A program made the translations under genes and the position numbers. DNA of 5,344 nucleotides from Methanobacteriota archaeon (GTDB lineage Archaea > Micrarchaeota > Micrarchaeia > Anstonellales > J096): contig RFJG01000023.1 in assembly GCA_003694965.1 (NCBI GenBank), forward strand, positions 1 to 5,344. The letters run 5' to 3'. Below, piece by piece: positions 1 to 3,853 of this stretch. Each line of letters begins with the position of its first letter. Position 1 is the stretch's first letter. The notes beneath the pieces are model-generated. The model made no database searches. It worked only from the letters and a program-made list of their open reading frames with translations, and was not told where the DNA came from.

Positions 1-290
1 GCATAGAAGCCATCATCAAAATCAATGGCTATAGGTTTCTTTGAGAAGAGTTGCTCCAATGTTTCCCTATCAACAGAGATGGAACATGCTATATCCTTCC
101 TGAAAACTGGCAGAAATGAAGGAGTTGGCCCCTTCTTTGTAAAGACACATAGCCCTTTCTCTCCTCCCTTGAATGACATGGTATATTTAGAAGCGACTCT
201 TATGCAGTCCTTCTTCGTTAGTAGGGATAGGCCTGAAACCTGGAAACCAAGTGAGGCCGTAAATTCCTTAAACTCCTTGTCAAGAGACAT
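1..290 (-). CDS. Unrecognised protein, 5' part (3' end off window)
   Basis: The minus strand is open from an ATG at 290 to the left edge, giving 96 complete codons without a stop. The protein begins MSLDKEFKEFTASLGFQ and reads on to ...KPIAIDFDDGFY at the edge. I do not recognise the family. It looks soluble: there is no signal peptide or membrane segment, Lys and Phe are frequent, and a GGEKG turn falls near residues 42-46. The start is chosen because a TTTAAA box at 313-318 is centred 25.5 nt before this ATG, the same leaderless spacing seen at other genes here. Codon use (AGG, ATA, AAG, CTA) matches the neighbouring genes. A plus-strand open frame over the same bases runs into tRNA-Gly and is treated as its shadow. 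No function can be assigned; confidence refers to the gene being real. Confidence 0.72.
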   Translation of the reverse strand, partial: MSLDKEFKEFTASLGFQVSGLSLLTKKDCIRVASKYTMSFKGGEKGLCVFTKKGPTPSFLPVFRKDIACSISVDRETLEQLFSKKPIAIDFDDGFY

Positions 291-312
291 ATGCCCTTGT
301 TGGGTATATGTG

Positions 313-318
313 TTTAAA
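313..318. promoter_or_regulatory. TATA box TTTAAA shared by the 1-290 gene and tRNA-Gly
   Basis: The palindromic TTTAAA is centred at 315.5. On the minus strand the ATG at 290 lies 25.5 nt away, so the mRNA would be leaderless. On the plus strand an equal distance predicts initiation near 341, which would give tRNA-Gly (5' end 345) a leader of about 4 nt. One box could therefore serve both directions. The spacing is read directly from the sequence; bidirectional use is inferred. Confidence 0.6.
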
Positions 319-344
319 AGATATCGCAGGATTATTCTACACGC

Positions 345-415
345 GCGGCTGTAGTCTAGCGGTAGGATGTGGGCCTTCCAAGCCCGAGACCCGGGTTCAA
401 ATCCCGGCGGCCGCA
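345..415 (+). tRNA. tRNA-Gly (anticodon UCC)
   Basis: A full cloverleaf can be folded. The acceptor stem pairs GCGGCTG (345-351) with CGGCCGC (408-414), with one T-G pair, and the discriminator is A415. The anticodon stem is 370-374/382-386 with a 7-nt loop (375-381) carrying TCC at 377-379 after the invariant T. The T arm has CCGGG/CCCGG stems (391-395/403-407) around a TTCAAAT loop. The D arm holds AGCGGT in its loop. It reads GGA codons, and GGG by wobble. CCA is not encoded and must be added after transcription. No intron is present in the anticodon loop. A hairpin with a T5 run starts at the next base. Confidence 0.96.
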
Positions 416-438
416 TCCGCTTTTTAGGAAAAAGCGGA
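416..438 (+). terminator. Hairpin directly after tRNA-Gly, with T5; possible terminator
   Basis: TCCGCTTTTT (416-425) pairs perfectly with AAAAAGCGGA (429-438) around the triloop AGG, a 10-bp stem starting one base after the tRNA discriminator. The T5 run at 421-425 is the kind of tract at which archaeal RNA polymerase stops, so this may end the tRNA-Gly transcript. It is also the first hairpin of repeat unit A, so a role in the repeat family is an alternative. Confidence 0.55.
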
Positions 439-513
439 ACCAAAAACTATCTCATACGGAAACTACGTTTCCGAACCTTCCTTTTGCGTATATCTGCCGG
501 AGAGCAGCTAATT
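416..513 (+). repeat. Repeat unit A (inverted partner of unit B)
   Basis: About 98 nt, starting immediately after tRNA-Gly. Internal order: 10-bp hairpin (416-438), an AAAAACTA spacer, 7-bp hairpin (457-473), a TCCTTTTGC block, then GGAGAGCAGCTAATT at the end. Aligned by eye to the reverse complement of 641-735, roughly four of five positions match with three gap bases. Differences cluster in the loops and spacers. Beyond 513 the two units diverge. Confidence 0.8.
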
Positions 514-546
514 GAAGATGGCGACAGCCTATCTAGAAGTTTGGGT

Positions 547-567
547 TCCGCCTTTTTTAAAGGCGGA
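547..567. repeat. Triloop hairpin, 9-bp stem
   Basis: TCCGCCTTT (547-555) pairs with AAAGGCGGA (559-567) around TTT. Its stem resembles the first hairpin of units A and B (TCCGCTTTTT) and may be a related copy. The T6 at 553-558 could also terminate plus-strand transcription. Confidence 0.65.
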
Positions 568-572
568 TTTGA

Positions 573-595
573 TTGAACTTTTGATAAAAGTTCAA
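573..595. repeat. Triloop hairpin, 10-bp stem
   Basis: TTGAACTTTT (573-582) pairs perfectly with AAAAGTTCAA (586-595) around GAT. It lies just before the first copy of the 52-nt direct repeat. The function is unknown; it has the same architecture (10-bp stem, 3-nt loop) as the hairpins at 416 and 713. Confidence 0.65.
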
Positions 596-598
596 AGG

Positions 599-650
599 TT
601 CAAATCTCTCCCGACTCACTTTGTTCGTCGGGTTATCACAAATTAGTTGC
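599..650 (+). repeat. 52-nt direct repeat, copy 1
   Basis: Identical base for base to 770-821. It opens with TTCAAATCTCTCCCGACTCA, which resembles the T loop, 3' T stem, 3' acceptor strand and discriminator of a tRNA. The upstream AAAGG does not pair with CTCTC, and no tRNA body precedes it, so it is not a tRNA gene. CCCGAC (610-615) pairs with GTCGGG (627-632) across an 11-nt loop. Confidence 0.85.
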
Positions 651-735
651 TCTCCAACAAATAGATGCAAAAGGAGGTTCGGAACCTTTGGTTCCGTATA
701 TGTTAGTTTTTGCCCGCTTTTTACCAAAAAGCGGG
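641..735 (-). repeat. Repeat unit B (inverted partner of unit A)
   Basis: Read on the minus strand, this is the same series as unit A: hairpin CCCGCTTTTT/AAAAAGCGGG (713-735), AAAAACTA, hairpin CGGAACC/GGTTCCG (680-696), TCCTTTTGC, then GGAGAGCAACTAATT. It starts one base after the copied tRNA-Thr 3' end at 737-761. Both units therefore lie directly 3' of a tRNA end, reading in the same direction as that tRNA. Its last bases (641-650) overlap the 52-nt direct repeat. Confidence 0.8.
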
Positions 736-736
736 A

Positions 737-761
737 AGCCCCCGGGGGGATTCGAACCCTC
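737..761 (-). pseudogene. Truncated copy of the tRNA-Thr 3' end (T arm and acceptor strand)
   Basis: These 25 nt are identical to 842-866 of the adjacent tRNA-Thr. On the minus strand they give the 5' T stem GAGGG, loop TTCGAAT, 3' T stem, 3' acceptor strand CGGGGGC and discriminator T. The D arm, anticodon arm and 5' acceptor strand are missing, so it cannot be a working tRNA. Tandem duplication, or integration of an element that carried a tRNA 3' end, would leave such a fragment. Confidence 0.8.
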
Positions 762-769
762 TTCTCGGC

Positions 770-821
770 TTCAAATCTCTCCCGACTCACTTTGTTCGTC
801 GGGTTATCACAAATTAGTTGC
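770..821 (+). repeat. 52-nt direct repeat, copy 2
   Basis: A perfect copy of 599-650, 171 bp downstream, lying between the copied tRNA-Thr 3' end (737-761) and the real tRNA-Thr gene. It carries the same 6-bp stem (781-786/798-803). Perfect identity over non-coding sequence suggests a recent duplication or gene conversion. Confidence 0.85.
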
Positions 822-841
822 ACTTATCACGAGAGCAAGAT

Positions 842-913
842 AGCCCCCGGGGGGATTCGAACCCTCGACCTGCCGCTTACAAGGCGGCCGCTCTACCGCT
901 GAGCTACGGAGGC
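842..913 (-). tRNA. tRNA-Thr (anticodon UGU)
   Basis: On the minus strand the acceptor GCCTCCG (913-907) pairs with CGGGGGC (849-843), with one T-G pair, and the discriminator is T (842), which fits archaeal tRNA-Thr. The D arm carries AGCGGTAGA. The anticodon stem GCCGC/GCGGC encloses a loop CTTGTAA, giving anticodon TGT, which reads ACA. The T loop is TTCGAAT. One oddity: the T stem is GAGGG opposite CCCCC, leaving an A-C mismatch at its second pair. CCA is not encoded. No T run follows closely on the minus strand, so the primary transcript may run into the repeat region. It converges on tRNA-Gly. Confidence 0.94.
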
Positions 914-939
914 ACAACCCACATAATAGTTGCATACTC

Positions 940-945
940 TTAAAA
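940..945 (-). promoter_or_regulatory. Probable TATA box of tRNA-Thr
   Basis: The minus strand reads TTTTTTTAAGAG here. The TTTTAA core is centred at 942.5, predicting initiation near 917, 4 nt before the tRNA 5' end at 913. This equals the geometry proposed for tRNA-Gly. Confidence 0.5.
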
Positions 946-1007
946 AAACTTCTGGATTGTAGGACGCTAGGGCTATTTTGAAGAGATGTGGAGATGGGCG
1001 AAAAATT

Positions 1008-1013
1008 TTTAAA
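1008..1013 (+). promoter_or_regulatory. TATA box of the Yip1-like gene, leaderless
   Basis: TTTAAA within AAAAATTTTTAAATAA is centred at 1010.5, which is 24.5 nt before the ATG at 1035 (27.5 nt before the second ATG at 1038). The A-rich CGAAAAA just upstream could serve as a TFB recognition element. No Shine-Dalgarno lies close before the ATG, consistent with a leaderless mRNA. Confidence 0.65.
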
Positions 1014-1034
1014 TAATGCTCGTGTTCCTCCTAT

Positions 1035-1628
1035 ATGATGTGGGAATCATTTATAGAAGATGTGAAGCAGTATGTATTGTTTAGTGACAAGGCAGGGAGG
1101 AATGCAGCAACCCACAAGCCACTAGAAGCTGTAGCTTACTTAGCAACATTCGTAGGAGCCACTTCTTTGGTTACGGCGCTTTGGGTTCTTCTTGCTACAA
1201 ATCTGATGGCCGCAGTTATAGGAGCAGTGGGCGCTTTTGTTATAGGCACCATAATGGGGACAATAATATTAGGCATAGGAGCTCTTTTTTTGGCAATAGC
1301 TGCAAAGATCGTCTCTGTTGACCTAAATGTAGGCGAATCATTTTCTTTGCTCGTCTTTAGCCATACACCTACCTTCCTAATACTATTCCTCGGAGCAGCA
1401 TTTGCACCACTCTTAGCATTAATTGGGATTATAATGTTAATCTCTCTCTACAACTTGTGGAAAGGGATTTCCTCTGCTGCTAAGGTTGATGGAGTCAAAT
1501 CTGCTATTGTCATTATAGTGGATGTTGTTCTGGGAATTGGTGTTACGTTTGTTTTGGACTTGTTGTTAGGAGCTGCTATAATGGGTCTTGTTGGAGGTCT
1601 AGGTGCAGTAGCAGTAGCAACAGCATAA
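1035..1628 (+). CDS. Yip1-like multi-pass membrane protein
   Basis: A 197-residue protein with a short hydrophilic N-terminus (1-29) followed by about five hydrophobic segments, near residues 31-54, 58-90 (long, Gly/Ala-rich, possibly two helices), 103-125, 122-142 and 155-182. The middle stretch ESFSLLVFSHTPTFL, followed later by LYNLWKGI, resembles prokaryotic Yip1-domain proteins, whose membrane role is poorly defined. The N-terminus has a W/F-rich start (MMWESFIEDVKQYVLF), as many of these proteins do. Two ATGs are adjacent (1035 and 1038); the TATA box spacing allows either. It is followed by a T-rich tract and a 54-bp gap, so it is probably a separate transcript from the ribosomal operon. 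The Yip1 assignment rests on overall pattern only; an unrelated polytopic membrane protein is possible. Confidence 0.75.
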   Translation: MMWESFIEDVKQYVLFSDKAGRNAATHKPLEAVAYLATFVGATSLVTALWVLLATNLMAAVIGAVGAFVIGTIMGTIILGIGALFLAIAAKIVSVDLNVGESFSLLVFSHTPTFLILFLGAAFAPLLALIGIIMLISLYNLWKGISSAAKVDGVKSAIVIIVDVVLGIGVTFVLDLLLGAAIMGLVGGLGAVAVATA

Positions 1629-1640
1629 ACCTTTCCACCT

Positions 1641-1657
1641 CCCTTTTATTTTTTTCC
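1641..1657 (+). terminator. T-rich terminator after the Yip1-like gene
   Basis: The tract CCCTTTTATTTTTTTCC has T4 and T7 runs 16-27 nt after the stop codon, with no GC-rich hairpin before it. T runs of this kind are the usual archaeal intrinsic terminator. The same AT-rich stretch could also contain a weak TATA element for the next gene. Confidence 0.5.
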
Positions 1658-1670
1658 ATCCTACTACGTT

Positions 1671-1679
1671 AGAGGTGAT
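1671..1679 (+). promoter_or_regulatory. Shine-Dalgarno of the L34e gene
   Basis: AGAGGTGAT matches the archaeal anti-Shine-Dalgarno complement GGAGGTGAT at eight of nine positions and ends 3 nt before the ATG at 1683. It fixes the L34e start and shows that this mRNA has a leader, unlike the apparently leaderless genes around it. Confidence 0.75.
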
Positions 1680-1682
1680 TCT

Positions 1683-1985
1683 ATGGTTAAAAGACAGCAA
1701 AGGTCAACTTCTTACAGGAGAGTTGCTAGGAAGACAGCAAAAGGGACAAATCTCGTAAAGGTCAAAAGAGAGGATAAGCATAAGGCAAGCTGCGCAGTGT
1801 GTGGCAAGGAATACATAAAAAAGAAAGCAAAAGTTAAGAGCAGTAGAAGGCCGCAAAGAATGTATGGGGGACAGTTGTGTAGCAATTGCTTGGCAGATGT
1901 CCTCAAATACAGGGCAAGGCTTAACGAATCAAAGATAAAGCAAGAGGAGGTTCCATTAATATACCTAAAATATGTGGTTGGATGA
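1683..1985 (+). CDS. rpl34e: Ribosomal protein eL34 (L34e)
   Basis: A basic 100-residue protein of the large ribosomal subunit, a family found in archaea and eukaryotes and absent from bacteria. The N-terminus VKRQQRSTSYRRVARKTAKG carries the Arg-rich motif of the family. A zinc ribbon follows, with C37-x2-C40 and C66-x2-C69, the second pair inside a conserved RPQRMYGGQLCSNCL block. Archaeal L34e usually ends soon after this block. Here about 20 further residues (roughly 78-100) extend the C-terminus, and they encode the overlap with the next gene. The start is set by a strong Shine-Dalgarno. The stop TGA overlaps the cmk start (ATGA, 1982-1985), indicating one operon with translational coupling. 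In many archaea rpl34e also neighbours cmk. Confidence 0.93.
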   Translation: MVKRQQRSTSYRRVARKTAKGTNLVKVKREDKHKASCAVCGKEYIKKKAKVKSSRRPQRMYGGQLCSNCLADVLKYRARLNESKIKQEEVPLIYLKYVVG

Positions 1986-2515
1986 AGATAGCTATATCTG
2001 GTTTTACAGGAACAGGCAAGACAAGCGTTGCTAAAAAACTCTATGAGCACTTGAAGGATGAGATGGAAATAGAGTTGTTGGCACCTACTTTCAAGGATGT
2101 AATAGAAAGCCTCGGCATAACATTGGAGGAGTATGAGAGGAAAGCAGAAGAAGATCACTCAATAGATAGGAAGTTTGATGAAAAAATAAGGGAGATGTTC
2201 TCTTCTCAAGGCAATGCAATACTTGCCAGCTGGTTAGCTATATGGTTAGTAGAGGCTGATATGAAGGTGTTCTTGCACGCTCCCTTGGAGGTAAGAGCTC
2301 AGAGAATGGCTGAGAGGGAAGGTCTATCTATGGAGGAGGCAATTGAATACATAGAAGAAAGGGATGCTCGGAACAGGAAAAGGTATATGGAGGTCTACAA
2401 CATAGATATAGATAAGTTCTATGAACTGGCAGATATTTCAATAAACACGGCCTCCTTCTCTATTGATGAAGAGGTTTCTCTCATACTCAAGGCACTCAAC
2501 CACAGAAAAGATTAA
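1982..2515 (+). CDS. cmk: Archaeal-type cytidylate (CMP) kinase
   Basis: A 177-residue P-loop NMP kinase that would transfer phosphate from ATP to CMP/dCMP in the cytosol. The Walker A motif GFTGTGKT spans residues 7-14. The archaeal Cmk pattern follows: LGITLEEYERKAEEDHSID (44-62), a hydrophobic strand at 79-90, APLEVRAQRMAEREG (100-114), and the Arg-rich lid ERDARNRKRYMEVYNID (126-142). The length is normal for the family. It overlaps rpl34e by 4 nt (ATGA) and has no Shine-Dalgarno of its own, so it is probably coupled to it. Oddities: where homologues I recall have F-R and E-G-R-L-A-G, with arginines expected to bind the nucleotide, this protein has F37-K38 and A82-S83-W84-L85-A86. The substrate could therefore differ, although context favours Cmk. 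Confidence 0.83.
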   Translation: MKIAISGFTGTGKTSVAKKLYEHLKDEMEIELLAPTFKDVIESLGITLEEYERKAEEDHSIDRKFDEKIREMFSSQGNAILASWLAIWLVEADMKVFLHAPLEVRAQRMAEREGLSMEEAIEYIEERDARNRKRYMEVYNIDIDKFYELADISINTASFSIDEEVSLILKALNHRKD

Positions 2516-2520
2516 AAATT
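2512..2520 (+). promoter_or_regulatory. Possible internal TATA box before the zinc protein
   Basis: TTAAAAATT overlaps the cmk stop codon (TAA 2513-2515). The TTAAAA core is centred 28.5 nt before the ATG at 2543, near leaderless spacing but slightly longer than at the other genes here. This is weak evidence; read-through from cmk is equally possible. Confidence 0.3.
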
Positions 2521-2542
2521 GTTTCCCAGAAAGATGGTTCCT

Positions 2543-2752
2543 ATGGTTTTAGCAAACTGTCAAAGATGCTCAAAAAAAGATTGGAACATCGTTAAGTGCA
2601 ATTACTGCGGCAAGCTCGTATGCAACAGCTGCCTTAAAACTATGAAGCACGTAAGAAAAAGGCACATCTCCAAGCTCTACATATGTAAGAGTTGCTGGAC
2701 AGCCTTGCCAATGAGGAAGAAGTATAGGCACAACATACCTGTTGAGATGTGA
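2543..2752 (+). CDS. Small four-CxxC zinc-binding protein (FYVE/RING-like spacing)
   Basis: A 69-residue basic protein of no family I can name. Cysteines lie at C6-x2-C9, C19-x2-C22, C27-x2-C30 and C48-x2-C51, with H36 and H41 between the third and fourth pairs. Eight regularly spaced ligands predict two zinc ions. The spacing x9, x4, x17 resembles the cross-brace of FYVE or RING domains, but two separate zinc ribbons would also fit. The C-terminus (MRKKYRHNIPVEM) is basic. Start: ATG 2543 is preferred because NCQRC follows at once and a weak TATA lies 28 nt upstream; ATG 2534 and TTG 2519 are in-frame alternatives. It lies 27 nt after cmk, in the operon position where many archaea carry rpl14e. 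Ribosome- or RNA-related work is a guess from context. Its stop codon abuts the stop of the convergent DAHP synthase. Confidence 0.8.
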   Translation: MVLANCQRCSKKDWNIVKCNYCGKLVCNSCLKTMKHVRKRHISKLYICKSCWTALPMRKKYRHNIPVEM

Positions 2753-3817
2753 TTACTCTTTTGCAAGCTCCTCGTATGCCTCATATAGCAACTCCTTGGT
2801 TTTTTCTATGCCTATACAGGAGTCAGTTATTGAGACGCCTTTTAGGAGGGGTGCTTGTCCAATATCTTGCCTGCCAGGATTTATATTTGACTCTAGCATA
2901 ACGCCAGCTATTGGCAACTTGCCTTTTATGTGATCTACAACAGCTCGCAACACATCTCCCTGTCTCTCGTAATCCTTGTTGGAGTTGCCGTGGCTACAAT
3001 CGACTATGACCTTGTCTATGAGGTTGAAGGAGGAGAGCTTGCTTGATGCTCTTTTCACGGTCTCTGCATCATAATTAGGACCATCTGAACCGCCCCTCAA
3101 GATAAGGTGGCCATAAGGGTTTCCCTCAGTGTGGAATAGCTCAACCATGCCATCCCTATTTATACCTATGAACTGGCTCTCCTTACTAGCTGCCCTTATG
3201 GCGTTTATGGCAACCCCTATGTCGCCAGATGTGGAGTTCTTGAAACCGACAGGCATTGAAAGGCCGGAAGCGAGCTCCCTATGGAGTTGGCTCTCAGAAG
3301 TCCTAGCCCCTATTGCTGCCCAAGAAACTAAGTCCATGAGGTATTGCGGAGTAAATACCTCCAAAGCCTCTGTGGCACAAGGGAGGCCGAGTTCATTAAC
3401 CTTTAGCAGGAGTTTCCTAGCCAAGTAGAGGCCCTTATCTATCTTGTAGCTTCCATCTAAATCAGGGTCCTTTATGAGGCCCTTCCAGCCACTAACTGTC
3501 CTAGGCTTCTCAAAATATGTCCTCATAACAACAAGTATCCTATCTTTAACCTTTTCAGCAATATCTGCCAACATCGTAGCGTATTCGAGGGCTTCCTCAA
3601 CATTGTGTATAGAGCAAGGCCCAACTATGGCAACTACTCTACCATCCCTTCCTGCCAATATGTCCTCTATCGCCTTCCTGCTCTTCTCAACAACACTGGC
3701 TTGTTTCTCTTCTAATGGAAGTTGCTCTGCAAGCTCTTTTGGAGTTATCATCTTTCTTACCTCCACTATCCTTGTATTGTGAACCTTCTTTAATATCTTG
3801 CTAAGTTGCTTTCCCAT
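2753..3817 (-). CDS. aroG: DAHP synthase, AroG/F/H (type I alpha) family
   Basis: This 354-residue cytosolic enzyme condenses phosphoenolpyruvate with erythrose 4-phosphate to DAHP, the first step of the shikimate pathway. Near-signature blocks are present: GPCSIH (66-71, metal ligand C68), TYFEKPRT (100-107, K104 and R106), GARTSESQ (170-177, R172), GFKN (191-194, K193), DCSHGNSNKDY (273-283, H276), LESNINPG (308-315, E309) and SITDSCIG (329-336, D332). All expected metal and substrate residues are there, and the length matches E. coli AroG (350). Several stretches, for example DPDLDGSY and ARKLLLKVNELG, read most like AroH, so the paralogue is not settled. The N-terminus aligns with the regulatory arm of the E. 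coli enzymes, supporting ATG 3817 and possible feedback control. A TATA box gives leaderless spacing. This family is mainly bacterial; archaea more often use other routes. Confidence 0.95.
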   Translation of the reverse strand: MGKQLSKILKKVHNTRIVEVRKMITPKELAEQLPLEEKQASVVEKSRKAIEDILAGRDGRVVAIVGPCSIHNVEEALEYATMLADIAEKVKDRILVVMRTYFEKPRTVSGWKGLIKDPDLDGSYKIDKGLYLARKLLLKVNELGLPCATEALEVFTPQYLMDLVSWAAIGARTSESQLHRELASGLSMPVGFKNSTSGDIGVAINAIRAASKESQFIGINRDGMVELFHTEGNPYGHLILRGGSDGPNYDAETVKRASSKLSSFNLIDKVIVDCSHGNSNKDYERQGDVLRAVVDHIKGKLPIAGVMLESNINPGRQDIGQAPLLKGVSITDSCIGIEKTKELLYEAYEELAKE

Positions 3818-3839
3818 AAAATGACAATGTTGATAATAT

Positions 3840-3845
3840 TTTAAA
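3840..3845 (-). promoter_or_regulatory. TATA box of the DAHP synthase gene
   Basis: TTTAAA is centred at 3842.5, which is 25.5 nt upstream of the ATG at 3817, so transcription would begin at or near the start codon. It lies in the 36-bp gap after the pyruvate kinase stop, giving the DAHP synthase gene its own promoter even though the two genes are codirectional. Confidence 0.65.
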
Positions 3846-3853
3846 TAATGATA

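Larger units (their letters stand above)
416..841. other. Gene-free inter-tRNA region built of repeats and hairpins
   Basis: This stretch of about 425 bp between the two convergent tRNA genes has no credible protein gene. The open frames in it translate tRNA-derived sequence and repeats. Perfect or near-perfect stems with 3-nt loops occur at 416-438, 457-473, 547-567, 573-595, 680-696 and 713-735. Stems with an 11-nt loop occur at 610-632 and 781-803. It also contains an inverted repeat pair (416-513 against 641-735), a 52-nt direct repeat (599-650 and 770-821) and a copy of the tRNA-Thr 3' end (737-761). I see no complete third tRNA, no integrase gene and no CRISPR periodicity. It could be debris of small tRNA-targeting elements, or a structured non-coding RNA locus. 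Confidence 0.8.

Noticed and set aside
25..354. Plus-strand open frame of 109 codons at the left edge
   Set aside because: It runs into the tRNA-Gly gene, has no suitable promoter or Shine-Dalgarno, and mirrors the minus-strand frame at 1-290, which has a well-placed TATA box and native codon use.
367..576. Plus-strand open frame of 69 codons starting inside tRNA-Gly
   Set aside because: Its first residues (ARDPGSNPGG) are the translation of the tRNA T arm, and the rest reads through the hairpins.
599..650. A third, intact tRNA gene on the plus strand
   Set aside because: The T-stem halves do not pair, and no D or anticodon arm can be found upstream; only the 3' end resembles a tRNA.
599..821. 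CRISPR array
   Set aside because: There are only two copies of the 52-nt repeat, with a 119-bp gap that itself contains other repeats, and no cas genes. The repeat starts with tRNA-like sequence.
557..823. Minus-strand open frame with an internal repeat of LICDNPTNKVSRERFE
   Set aside because: The protein repeat is just the 52-nt DNA repeat read twice, with the tRNA-Thr fragment between. No promoter is seen. It is a known type of false ORF near tRNAs.
620..832. Box C/D guide RNA suggested by GTGATAA on the minus strand
   Set aside because: I see no convincing D box (CTGA) or C'/D' pair at a suitable distance.
737..866. attL/attR of an integrated element
   Set aside because: The copies are only 80 bp apart and enclose no integrase or cargo. 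At most it is a remnant, so it is reported as a duplication.
621..902. Plus-strand open frame ending in GGIRTLDLPLTRRPLYR
   Set aside because: This is antisense translation of the tRNA-Thr copy and the tRNA-Thr gene, a familiar artefact.
1712..2158. Minus-strand open frame of 148 codons opposite L34e and cmk
   Set aside because: It lies antisense to two clearly recognised genes and has a Leu/Cys/Ser-rich composition typical of a shadow frame.
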